DNA from: Synanceia verrucosa
Lineage: Eukaryota > Chordata > Actinopteri > Perciformes > Synanceiidae
Direction of reading: 5' to 3'
Length of the DNA: 64,000 nt
Assembly: GCA_029721515.1 (NCBI GenBank)
Contig: CM056556.1
Span: 6,572,501 to 6,636,500 of the forward strand
Under the pieces are notes generated by a model that saw only the letters and a list, made by a program, of their open reading frames with translations, was not told where the DNA came from and did not search any database. Both the position numbers and the translations under genes were made by a program. Below, piece by piece: positions 38,201-49,566 of this stretch (positions within the stretch are counted from its first letter, which is position 1; every line of letters begins with the position of its first letter).

Positions 38201-40962
38201 ACACATATGAAGGCCAGGCATACAAAAGCAGCATTTCCTAAAAATGGCATCTAAGATCTCACAGTATTCTCCCTATAACACATGTACTCAAAGCACAACC
38301 CTGCTTGTACTTGTACTGCTGTTGCATATATGTATGTTTCAAATATCTAGTCCAAAAATTGTTGCTGATCAATAGACACTGGATGGACAGTATATCCTCT
38401 TTGGTTTCAAAGTTTTAAATGAAACTATTTCAAATAAGTTATGCCATGTTTCTTGAATATAGTCGTACAGAATGTTTATTTGTATTGTGTTGTTTTCAAA
38501 CCTATATGTCAGAAATACAGTTTAATTACCTTTAATCATTACCTAAAGATGTGTATTGTAGAAAGTCTCCAGCTCATTCATAAACAGGATCATAGGAATC
38601 TATCCCTGCATGTGAATGAATATAGAACCATATATAGCTATCATGAAGAAGATTTTGTTATATTATGCCGCTTATTATTGACATAGTAACAAATCAGACA
38701 ACCCCAGAGTAAACTACAAAGGAGTATTTCTTACTTATGAGAGAAGTTGACGGCTGAGAAGAATGTCACTTAAATGGTCTAAAGTGATTTGAAAAATTTT
38801 AATTTTTATTTAAAAGTGGTTTGGCACTTCTTGTATTGTTGAAATTTACACCTTTAGAAGACTGTTGTTTTTTTAATGGATAGATTTTTTTCTCCAAGTG
38901 GCTATAAGTGGGATTGTTGGTCCACTATTAGTATTAATAGACTTCCTTATGAGGATAAAAAGTTAACTATATTACTATCCTAACTCCTTGACATTCTGGG
39001 CGCTAGCCCTTCAAAGTTTATGGTACCACATTATTCCCAATCTTCTCTTAACCTCTGCAAGGCTATTATGAGTTACAAAATCTCTTTATGGCTGTCTCCT
39101 CTGTTCCCAAGAAACACAGAATCAATATCCAGCTTTGGGGCTGGAACCTTCCATCAATAAGTCATTTAATCAATATTCCCCAGAGAGCCTTGCATCACGT
39201 CTGTTTTTGTAGGCCAGATTTCTACCTTCGACTAAATTACTAGAAGCGAATGGATGGGACAAGTAGTTGGAGAAAGGGTGGGTTATCTTAACCAAGATAT
39301 TTAATTATGACTATGAATTTGTGTAAATTAGCGAGGAAACCATTTCAATTGTGACATCAATGTCAGCTCATCCAGAAAGACTAACATTTTTCTATATGGT
39401 TTCAGAGAAAATGATTTTGCAGACATGTGAGCAGGCTTCACACACTTACTTTTATCACTGCCCTTCATAAAGTACATCTAATGTAGTAAAAAGCTATGTC
39501 AGATGGGCAAACAGACAAGCACATGAACCATGTGAATCAGCATCAGTATTCCTTCACTGAACCCTACACCTGCCTACCCCTGGTTGATCCATATCTTATC
39601 AGCCTCTTCCTCACACTCTGTAACCACGGTAACTGTCTTACACCATCAGTCATAGGGCAGTGATGTGCAACAGCAGCTTCCTGCAGGGTTCACAGTCCAC
39701 TTTTGCTCAAAGCTGCAGAAATAGGGTGTCGGGGGACGACAGTAATAACGTTGTTTGGAATCAAACATCCAGCACGGCTAATATGATGACTTTGAATTCT
39801 CGTTGCACAGTTCAGTGTGTGGAAGCAATTAAGCTTAGGCTTGTATCCCCGAAGCAAATTGAAATGTATCATACATCAGTAGTCCTTTCATTCATTGGTT
39901 ACACATGGGAGAGAATTTCAGGCGGTATAGACGGATTACTTTTTAAAATTTGTATTGAACAAGTAGCTTACTGTAGCTTTAGCAACAGTAGGGAGGTGGA
40001 AAGGGCAGAATTACAGCCCCCCAACCCCTACCCCACCCATCTTTCATTAGTTTGATATGATTTAAATAGTTTATGGCATCACATTCAAACACAAAGCTGT
40101 GAATAAACAAATAAATAGTTGTTGCATGAAGTAAAAGTAAAGTAAAAGTATTTGTTTTAAAGCAAATATCAATAGATGAACAGATTATTTCACAATCCCC
40201 GTAATTAGAATAGCATTTTTCTCATTCTATTAAATTGCTCAGAACAAGAAGCAACATTGCATTTTAACACCAGACCAACCCAACAATACCAGGACAACAT
40301 CTGGACACACATTGATGTTTTTCAATTGTAGTATTCATTCCTTTCCTCTATCATCATTCTTAATGGGATTGGGCCATTTTGCGTTCCAGTTTTCAATGAA
40401 AGAGGCTTGTTGACTGAAGATGAAAAAGTAAATTATATCTTCAAGCTAAGAAAGGTGACCTGTGTATAGGTTGTAGCTTTTAAATGAGAAAATGGCCACC
40501 TTTGAATTTACTGTTGGATTTATGCCCAAAAGAAATATTTTGATAAAGGGTAGAGAACTGCACGTAATGGGAAAGTCTTCTTGTCAACGAGTCGTGTTAA
40601 AGTGTGAATGTACAGTCCAGATATGAATATGCGGGAGCACAAACGAACTGCCACAGTAAGGTAATGTCTCTTTTTCTTCTCCACACACTGTCTCCAAAAT
40701 AGCACAGAGCACAGGTGCTTATAGGGTAAGCAGGCAGACTATGCAAAACATTGTGAAGCTTGACACCGAAGATGTGATGCACTTCTGGACTGCAAATGGC
40801 ACTGCTGTTACTGCACCATGCATAGCAAGTCACAGAAATACCAGTCCTATGTTATATAGCAGAGGTGAGGGGAGACTTTGCTTCATTTGTAGGGGCTGCT
40901 TCTAGCTTAACACCCCTGCATGACATGAAAACGCTTTGTGCTGTCATATCATGAATGCTATC
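35201..40962. other. Intergenic DNA upstream of trim44
   Basis: AT-rich DNA with the LINE fragment at 35930-36368. About 38870-39260 has the look of an old retroelement, but no frame supports a class. No gene is seen. Confidence 0.55.
35930..36368 (-). mobile_element. LINE 3' fragment (CR1/L2/Rex1-like), degraded reverse-transcriptase C-terminus and tail
   Basis: A minus-strand frame (36117-36365) reads IKLIKKAGTVIGCKP, then SVQSIIINSDRSLHWT and FSFSVTRTNT. This resembles the extreme C-terminus of CR1/L2/Rex1 reverse transcriptases (KKAGxVIGC...SHPLH...). Next to it, 35935-35970 carries TTTATTCATCCC...GGGGAAATT, a common teleost LINE 3' UTR motif. The fragment is 5'-truncated, as is usual for LINEs. 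Confidence 0.6.
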
Positions 40963-41635
40963 TAAAGGGGAAGTGCTGTTTTTTTACAAATTGGACCTTA
41001 TTTCTGGGATAAAATACTGTAATTTACTCACCAATTTCACTTTGGAGTCATTTGGAGTATTTCCAGCAATATTGGTTTTGATGATATCCATTTAACAGGA
41101 GTGAAGCAGGCACTGAAATGCAGTCAGTAAATGACACAAACTTGACCATTTCTCAAATAGCAGATGTTTAATAAGATGGAGTTGTCTGTAACTTGAGAAA
41201 ATTCAATCTGTAAACAGACTCTACTTCCTGTTCCTGTTGTAAAATCAAGCATGTATGCGTATGTGACAACATCACAAATAAGTATTTTCGTTCAGGCACT
41301 GTGAAGGACACATAGGTGAGCACTAGGGCTCCTTAATAATCTATGACAAACAGGAAGTAGAGTCTGTTTACAGATTGAATTTTCTCAAGTTACAGACAAC
41401 ACCTGACTCAAATGAGAATAGTAATAGTGTAACCCATCTTATTAATCATCTGCTATTTGAGAAATGGTCAAGTTTGTGTCATTTACTGACTGCATTTCTG
41501 TGCCTGCTTCACTCCTGTTAAATGGATATCATCAAATCATCAAAATGACTCCAAAGTGAAATTGGTGAGTAAATGACTGTATTTTATCCCAGAAATAAGG
41601 TCCAATTTGAAAAAAAAAAAAAAACAGAACTTTAA
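40963..41635. mobile_element. Foldback element: long near-identical inverted repeats
   Basis: The left arm (about 40963-41232) and right arm (about 41349-41635) are reverse complements over about 250 bp with few differences apart from two short indels. A spacer of about 115 bp separates them. The outer ends are TAAAG...CTGTTTTTTT on the left and, inverted, AAAGTTCTGTTTTTT on the right. No frame of note is present. It lies about 50 bp left of the piggyBac-like copy 3. Confidence 0.75.
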
Positions 41636-41689
41636 ATCTTCACTGAAGATTTTCTGTTTTATAAAGAAGTACAGCCCTAATCTTTTTAA

Positions 41690-42690
41690 CTCATTGAGTG
41701 CCAGCCATTTTTAAAGTCATATATAGTCATTTTGAGTCATATTTCAAGACCCACAGAATATTTTGTACTGAGAGGGTGGCACGGTGGTGTAGTGGTTAGC
41801 ACTTTCACCCCACAGCAAGAAGGTACCGGGTTTGAATCCCAATGTGTGCATGTTCTCCTCATGTCTGCGTGGGTTCTCTCCGGGTACTCTGGCTTCCTCC
41901 CACTATCCAAAAACATGCATGGGTTTTAGGTTAGTTGGCTAATTTAAATTGACCGTAGGTGTGAATGTGAGTGTGAATGGTTGTCTGTCTCTATGTGCCC
42001 TGCGATGAGGTGGAGACTTGTCCAGAGTGTACCCTACCTTCCACCTTAAGACAGCTGGGATAGGCTCCAGCCCCCCACGACCCTATGTGAGGATAAGCGG
42101 TAGATAATGGATGGATGGATGTTTCTGAGAACACTGAATAGCTCCAATGAAAGAAGAGACTCTCTACTTCATCATGGAAGAAACCACTTGTTTTTACCTT
42201 GTTCCGTTCGAGTAGAGGCCACTGACTAAAATCGACACTTTTTGTTCAGAATCCATCTGTTTTCCTCTTCTTCTTCACTTCCTGCTTTAATCTCTGTGGT
42301 GTTTACTGTCTCTTAATGCTCCAACTACATCTCCCAGAAGCCCCAGAATTACAGGCTGTGGGAGAACGCAATCGGCTACCCGTTGCCAATAAAACACTTT
42401 GACATTGAAATACGTCAGTGGACCTCAAGCATTGGATTTTATATGATGTTGAAATATGTCAGTGGCACTTGTTGGTCATTCTTTATGGGTTTTCCCCCTT
42501 TTTGACATTGTTCTTTTCCTTTTAGGTTCAGTTTCCAACTTGTTTGAACCTTCTTATGTCACTCCGAAGCACTCTTAAATGGATATACAGGTGTTTAGTG
42601 TATTAATAAAAGAAAAGTTACTGGAGCCACGTCAAACACAGATCACTCCGCCATTGCTCAGCAGTGCCCCCTGTCAGGGCACTTAATGAG
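41690..42690 (+). mobile_element. piggyBac-like MITE copy 3, interrupted by a SINE
   Basis: TTAA flanks both sides (41686-41689, 42691-42694). The ends CTCATTGAGTGCC and GGCACTTAATGAG are inverted repeats with one mismatch. The interior matches copies 1 and 2 but is split at about 41774-42120 by a tRNA-derived SINE. It also carries about 200 bp near the right end (about 42470-42675) that copy 2 lacks. That extra segment is either ancestral sequence lost elsewhere or a further insertion. Confidence 0.8.
41774..42120 (+). mobile_element. tRNA-derived SINE with GGAT tail, nested in a piggyBac MITE
   Basis: The left part is tRNA-like, with an A box TGGTGTAGTGG (41785-41795) and a B box GGTTTGAATCC (41829-41839), the internal RNA polymerase III promoter. 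The body (GTCTGCGTGGGTTCTCTCC..., AGCTGGGATAGGCTCCAG...) is a widespread teleost SINE/LINE-tail sequence as I remember it. It ends in repeats of GGAT, typical of 3' ends mobilised by a partner LINE. It lies inside the MITE at 41690-42690, so it inserted later. Confidence 0.85.
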
Positions 42691-43014
42691 TTAAGATCTA
42701 TTGATGTAGATTGATTCTTCTCACAGTGGTGGAAAAAGTGAATCAAACAAATTGGGAGGTTTTTCTGTGGCTGTGTCTTGGCTTTACTCAACACATGGTA
42801 ATTTCCCTGCTATACATTTGTATACATTTTAAAGTTGGCTATATTAACATTAAATACAGCTTGCATGCAAGAATACTCAAATTCAGCAGACATGCGTGCT
42901 TGGCCACAGCTGGTGATTCATGTCTTCCATGACATCGTAGCAGAGCACACAGAGCAGAACGCTGGCGCTATATAACAATGACGTTCAGTGTTTTCCTCTT
43001 TTGGTCCCTCTCAG

Positions 43015-43190
43015 CAGGCCCCTAAATGTGGGTGCTGGGTCACAATGCTCCTCTGTGCCTCCTGACGTATGGCATCCTGGCACTGATGTGGCTCTGGATG
43101 AACATCCGTGCTAAAAGCCTCTGAGCCTTCCCAGTACTGGTACGGTATCCTCTGGGTCTCACGCTTGATCATCTGGGGCTCATGTTGAAG
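43015..43190 (+). ncRNA. Candidate spliced exon with strong splice signals (probably noncoding)
   Basis: A long pyrimidine tract ending in GGTCCCTCTCAG| precedes 176 nt that end at GAAG|GTGAGTG, an excellent donor. All three plus-strand frames contain a stop. One frame is open for about 30 residues, with a hydrophobic stretch (LCLLTYGILALMWLWMNIRA). The opposite strand is open across the whole segment. The simplest reading is an exon of a plus-strand noncoding RNA, but a terminal coding exon or a minus-strand exon is possible. It lies between trim44 and fjx1, antisense to both. Confidence 0.3.
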
Positions 43191-45048
43191 GTGAGTGTGT
43201 TCACACAGATAGGCAGAGCATGTGAGTAAAAGAGAGAGGCACCTTTGAAAAGTGAAAAGCTGTTCCAACTCGGCAGGAAATGCTCTATTTGGCTGCCAAA
43301 CCAATCAGACTTTTCACAATGGTGAGTGTGCTGATGATGATTTAAAGGCTTCCACACACTTCTTGTTTGGAAAAGAAATAAGAAATGCATTCCCCACAGA
43401 AATCTTACAACTGCTCTTTAAAAGCAAAGCCTTTCGCATCACAAACCCCTCATTATCTTCTCATATTGAAGCTGACCTTGGAAGTGTCATCTGATCAGAG
43501 TCTAGCATTGATCTTAAGGTAACGACGCACCAGGCAGTCCACAGTTGGCAACATAAACCTTATTCCTTTCCTTGTCAGAGTAGAGATGGGAAAGTGTGTG
43601 TGTGTGTGCATGTGGGAAAGATGAGCATTTGGCACAATTGCTTAGGTAATTACAGATTTAAAGGCAAGAGAGATTCACTCAATGTTCTGTTCAAACAACT
43701 GCGCCCGAGGCCAACAAAATGGAGGAGCGTCCTCTGTGTATGCCAATGTGACTGACGGAGTCGTGAGAGAGAAGAAGACACAGGAAAAAAGAGAAGGGAG
43801 AAGAAGGGAAGAGCAGGTTAGAGGAACGATAGAAGCAGACAATAATTTTGTCAAAAAGGGTGGGGTTGATGTGGAGGGGAGAGAATAACAGAGTGAGTGA
43901 AAGGAGGAAGATTGAATTTCGTCTTCACTGGCAAGAACACTGCCTGCAAGCAAACAAAAGGATGAAAAGATGTTCTCCCGCCGTTCTCTAACTGACGGTC
44001 GGACAGCTCCCCATCCTCCTGACAGCAGCCCCTCCCCTTGCTGCAGATCTCAAACTGCCAGTGTCCGATATCAACTCTCAAACAATTACTGGACTGCCTG
44101 AGGGTTCACATAGTGCTGAGTCAGCAAACAAAAAAAGAAGACTACCTGTCACGGAGCGCAGAGGCAGCTAAGGAGACGGATATAGGATGAAAAGAAAAAA
44201 AGGGGAGGGAGACATAAAGAATGGATGAATTATTTTAAAAATGGAAATCTAATGACAGCTAAGCTGCTTATTAATTTGGCTGACACTGGGAATTTGTGTG
44301 TGCGTGCACATCCGTGCTTGTGCGGGCTGTTTGTCCTCTGTCTTTAAGAGGATCCAACACTATAGTCACAGTGAAAGCAGATTATGAGATTAAGTTCTTC
44401 TGGGAAATAAAAAAATGGGTAAATGAATGAATACAGTGAGGACACTGATGCAAAAGGAAATCATTCTTAATTTTATTTTTATATGGTGTGTGTGTTTGTA
44501 TGTATGGGGAGTTGGAGTGGAAATTATAAATGAGTCATGGTGTTGAGATACACCCCTCTGTATAATATTCCACAGTATGCTGCTCTGTGGTTACGTCACA
44601 CAGAAAGGGCATGGAGGTTACTCTCATTTTGTAATGGCTTTACTGAGATCAGGAAAATCAGGACTAAATCTGTAGGACTGACAATCAGCTCCGGGTGGGA
44701 AATGACTTGCAGAGAATCACAATGACTTTGCGTTTATCTCCTGTGCTTACAAAATTCCCCGTCCCACCCAGGACTGCCTAGCAAGTGCACTGCGTAATCC
44801 CACCAGATTAAATTGTTTTTACATGGAAAATGTGCAGCATTGCCGTATAGAAGTTTCATAAACCACGGTAAATATGTTCAGCTTTGATGTTAACCACTGC
44901 AGGGCCAGCTACCTCTCTTTTTACCCTCATCTCTCCAGTTGCCACTGTGTGTGTTTAGAAACAGGATCTCATAGCCTAAATTGAAAAGTGGGACTGCTCC
45001 ACAACACTCAACACATGGCAGCAGATGTGTGTGACGATATGTGGAAGG

Positions 45049-45240
45049 GGGGATGGCAAGAGGAAAATGAGGCAGAAGGTAGAGAGAGAGAGTGAAGGAA
45101 GAAAGAGGAAAGGGAATAGAGGGAGTGGGAGGAGGAAAGATAACAATGTTAAAGGTAAAGAGTGTGGGGGAATCAGCAGACGGGACTACAGAGAAGGAAG
45201 GAAGATGAGAGAGTGGCAGAGGAACGGAGAGGAGTGTAGA
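45049..45240. repeat. Polypurine tract
   Basis: Almost 200 bp on the plus strand is dominated by A and G (GGAAAATGAGGCAGAAGG... and similar blocks), with few pyrimidines. The complementary strand is polypyrimidine. A shorter purine-rich block lies at 43764-43820. Confidence 0.7.
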
Positions 45241-45361
45241 GGCTCTCGAACACATCATACTCCCAGCACAGCAGATGCCACATTCTGCCTGGCACAGTGA
45301 TCTGTGGGCCTGCTCTATTTATACCCTCAGTGTGTCACTTCAGGGCTAGCACAACACTCAG

Positions 45362-45364
<3 letters not shown>

Positions 45365-45398
<34 letters not shown>
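45365..45398. repeat. (CA)n microsatellite
   Basis: About 17 CA units between trim44 and fjx1. Confidence 0.97.
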
Positions 45399-47235
45399 CT
45401 AGCATGAGGCTTGTGCAGCTCTTCTGCAATGACTGAAATGAGGCAGGTTAGAGAGGGTCCCCTGCAGGGAGTGGGGATAGAAAACAGTGCAAGTGTATGT
45501 ACAGGTACAAAATGAGAACAGGATAGTTTAAAGGATAATTTATGTCTGTAAGTGTTGAAAGTTCAGTCCATCTGAAACTCCCATGTGAGAGAAAATAAAG
45601 ATGCATTTGTTTTTTTTGCTTTTCATTAATGCCTGGTTGGTTTTAGTTGGCAGGCCAGACCATGAGAAAAGGCAGAGCGAACAAACAGTGGCCTGATTAA
45701 GCAGTGGGAGCACCAGAGCCTTTTGGATTGCCCTGGTTACTGGAATCAGAGCCACAAGTTACATCAGCTTTTCACCTTAGCAATGAGCCATCTTGGGCAA
45801 CTCTAACAGGAAAATCTCAGTGAGGGTTAAATAAGAAAAACAAGGGCGGACACAGCAACAAAGCATATGGTCCATATTATGGTCTTTTTCTGTTGTGAAT
45901 TTCAAGCACCGCAGTGTAAAATGGCAAAATTGTGCATGAATCATCTCACCGTCATGTGGTCAGGCAGAGAGCTTGGTAACAGCAAAGCTTTAATATAACA
46001 AGCAGCACGCCGTGGTCTTTTCAATGTAATCTCATCTGTGAAACTGTTATGTTGCATTGTTAAGAGGCAGCACCCCTGTATGTTAGATGGCCTCTGTTTG
46101 TAATCAATCAGCCCAAATGTTACAGAAGCAAAGCAGGCTTCATTACACATCCGGCTCAGAGAAACGACACCACTCTACACATCCATCAACGTTGCACTCC
46201 GCGGGGGCCACAGCAATATAGCACTATGGTTGGAAACAGGATGGGCTCACACACACACACTTACAGGTATACAAATAGAAATAGAGAGATGCAAACACCC
46301 ACACACTTACATATTTGTCTGTGACCTATGATGTCATATGCAAAATCATACAAACTAATTCTAATAGCGCAAGAGCAATATTTTATGCAGGTGCAAGGAG
46401 AAAGCGTGCAGGCAATCTCTGAAGGGTCACCTTTGATATTATGAAAAATGAAAGGCTAAATAATGTCTGTAATAGTTCTGTCTTGGTGGGAGTAAGAGAA
46501 ACAAACTTCATAGATGCAAACCGCCAACTACCTCCAGTCATACAGGTTGAAAAAATTAAATGAAAGCTAAGCTAACTGTGTGTGTGTTACTGTGTGTAAA
46601 CCAGTGAGTGAGCGCTCCAGCTGCCAGAGGCACAGAAGGGGAGTGAGAGCTGTGCAGAAGTGTGCGCCAGTGAGCACAGGAGAGCAACAACAACAAACGC
46701 TTCCTCGTCTTTGATGCCGACCCTATCACCTTCCCACCCCCAGTATGCTTCCCCCCCTCCACTGGCCATCAGCAAGCCATAAATCTAGGCTCTCATCTGC
46801 TGATGCGCCTCTGAAGTTCAGGAATGCCCGCATGGGATTTGAGGCCCGGTGAGTTATGGGGACACCTGGGAGGGGTGCATGGGGGACAGGGAGAGGGACT
46901 CAGGCATGCTTATACCTACAAAGGGCAACATGTTGACAGCCAACAAGGCTGATGGATTCGTTCTGGGGGTAAACTGTCTTAAGTGTGGGTAATATGCCTT
47001 TGAATCTCAGAACAAGCATGGAATACAAGCCTGCTGATGGCATGCACACACCCACACACACCTATGGGTTTTACCAGATGGGAACATGAGCGTGTAATCG
47101 ACAGTCCAGCGGCAACTTCAAACGGAAGAAATTTGCTGAGAATTCCAGGATGGCAGTGAGGGGAGTGTTTTTTTTTTTTTTAAAGGCTGAGGGTTATAAA
47201 AACAAAACATGGTCGGGGTCATAGCCTGGCCTCAC

Positions 47236-47317
47236 CCTGCCGTTCCTGCTCAGCAAGCTCAAAGTCATCCATCTGCTTGTGCCTGTCCATTAGCAGAGAC
47301 ACTACATTGTCCTCCAT
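47236..47317 (-). other. Exon-like 5' coding segment, unassigned
   Basis: An ATG in good context (CAAATGG) opens a frame starting MEDNVVSLLMDRHKQMDDFE and ending AEQERQ. It runs into CAGG|GTGAGG, a reasonable donor. The peptide is charged and helical, unlike chance translations nearby. No family is recognised and no matching downstream exon was found; a phase-1 acceptor would be needed. The frame is also open upstream of the ATG, so it could be internal, but no good acceptor is visible there. Confidence 0.25.
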
Positions 47318-49466
47318 TTGTTTGTTTGTTTTGTTTGATCTCTGTATCGTCCTCAGGATGTTGTGAACATACAGTATGAGTGTAGAGAAACTATTATTTC
47401 CACCATCTCTCTGTCTTGGAGTAATCCATCAATAGTTAAGACTATAAAATATGCAGTTTGCAATGATACTGGTGGGAAATTGACCAGTGCCCTTCGTCAT
47501 TTTTAAAATAATGGGATGAACATCATTTCAGGCAGACAAAAGAAGGCTTCTAATTTCTGGCTGCCGACCTTCAGTTTTACTGGCTGAGATAATAACTGTC
47601 GCTGCCAAATTACATCAGTTGTAACTAGCTAGCTAATTAAGCTAATGTCCGATCCTTGAATTGGTTGAAATCGCTGACTTGTTTTAAAATGAGAAACCCG
47701 TAAAAGGTTCTTCAATATGCACCTAATGGCTATAAACTATATGCCATTCTGCAAAAAGACAGAGATTGAATGAATGAAGAACAATAATTCACCATCCCCG
47801 GCAGCTGATGAGAGAACTAAGAAATCAACATACTGCATAAAAATGCTTCCAAGGGATACCATTGGCATGCAGCCTGCACTTTGAGTAACTATGCTTTAAA
47901 CTCTTTAAATGTTGGGTATCCTAAGTTATGATTGGATAATGATAAATAAAATTAAAAAAAAAAAAACAGGGGAGGGGTTAGGCCAATTTCTGAGCTCAGG
48001 GTGACATATTCAAATTGCTTATTGTGTCTGATGAAGAATTCCATCTGTAACAACTTAGAACTGACGTCCATGATTAATCAGTTATCAAAATGTTGAGTCA
48101 GTTAATAGTACTTATTATGAGTGAGTTATGAGTGTATGTTTCCATGTGTGTAAGGGTCTGGATTGAAGCCATGAAGATGACATGACTATTGCTTCCTGCT
48201 GCTTCCACCCATGACTGGTAAAGCAGGAAGAACATAAAAGTCAACACACAGATGAGTAAATCACTCTATTGGACTCTCTGTCCTTGCTGGAGATGTCTGT
48301 TTTCAATCTTAGTGTGCCTCACAGCCAATCTCTATATCTTTCCATTTCCTGATGGGAGGAAGGCCATCACTTCTACCATTAAAATTGACTCATATACAGT
48401 AGCTAATCTCAGTGATATATTTCAAACCCCTGGTGTCCAATAACCCTCTGTATTTTTGTCTTTTAAAGGATAAATGATATAGACTAAATGAGCTGGTTCA
48501 AAAATCGAAGGAGAAAAAAATGAAAGGAGACAAAATGAGAGAAAATACTAGATATTGCCCTTGTGGTAGACAGCACGATATTACAAAGAATTTGTGGAAC
48601 CCTAAAAAGATTTAGATCCTTGTTCAGTCACATTGATTTTGTGGGAGATGTCTTTGTAACCAGCCCGGATGATTAGCCCTCACCCGCAATCAATCAGTGC
48701 TCACAGGATCTCACAATGGCAATATTTGTGCAGGCCAAATAGATGTGAAAAAATAGATTGAGAAAGAGTGAAGGGTGAGGGAGTGAAAAAGACTTTATGA
48801 AACCAAGACAAGGACAGTAGCCAAATATGTTTTTGTTTGGTTGAGTCACGATGAGTCAAGAAATGAAAAGTGCTCATTTTTATTGAGAGGATATTGAATC
48901 CTCCCACATTTCAGCTCTGTTGCCAAAGGATGAGTGGCATGCAAAGTGTTATTAGTAGTAAGGTTACTGCTTGAATTGCCACTCAGTGTGGAAGGAAGTG
49001 AACCACTATACCCTGTATTGTTTCTCCTTTGGTAAGGAAGTCAGGAAGTGCAGCCTCACCCTGCAGTCGTGTCAGAGTATAATTGCTGTGGCTGCTGGCG
49101 TGCTGGGCCCAGACACCTCAGACTTGTTATTTGAGATGAGTCAGGTTACAGGTGGGAAAGGAATGTCTTTGGGAGAGGCAATAGACACATAATAACATAT
49201 GATTAAAAAGACAAGGAAAAGGAAAACAGCATCTCTATCTGCCTGTTTTTCTGTTTCTGTCCAAAGTCTTTCAACATGAATAACAAAAATGTTCGTTTTC
49301 TCTTCTCGTATACAAACAAAATGGGCTCTCACTAGTAAAACTGTGGATCCATAGTGCTATAAGTGTTATGAAAAAAACCACAGCTGAAGAAATTCAAGCT
49401 GGTCCGGACAGGTTTCAAGGCACAGGGTGCTTGTTTTCAGCTGTAAATACTAAATTTATGCTGCAA

Positions 49467-49566
49467 ATATTACATTTCCACTAGAAATATTACATTTCTA
49501 CAACAATATTACATTTCTGCTGTAAATATTACACATTTCTGCTGTAAAAATTACATTTCTGAATAT
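49467..49566. repeat. Degenerate minisatellite, unit about 20-22 bp
   Basis: About five copies of AAATATTACATTTCTGCTGT with small changes lie head to tail. AT-rich DNA follows, then TAATGACAATAAAGCCTCTT (49666-49690), which resembles a CR1/L2-like LINE 3' tail. Confidence 0.65.

Larger units (their letters stand above)
42695..47235. other. Intergenic DNA between trim44 and fjx1
   Basis: Contains the exon-like segment at 43015-43190, purine-rich tracts and a CA array. No domain-bearing frame was found. Confidence 0.55.

Noticed and set aside
41774..41850. A tRNA gene
   Set aside because: The A and B boxes are those of a SINE head; the sequence runs on into the SINE body and GGAT tail and does not make a convincing cloverleaf.
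49467..49566. CRISPR-like array
   Set aside because: Units are contiguous and degenerate without spacers, in a vertebrate genome; it is a minisatellite.
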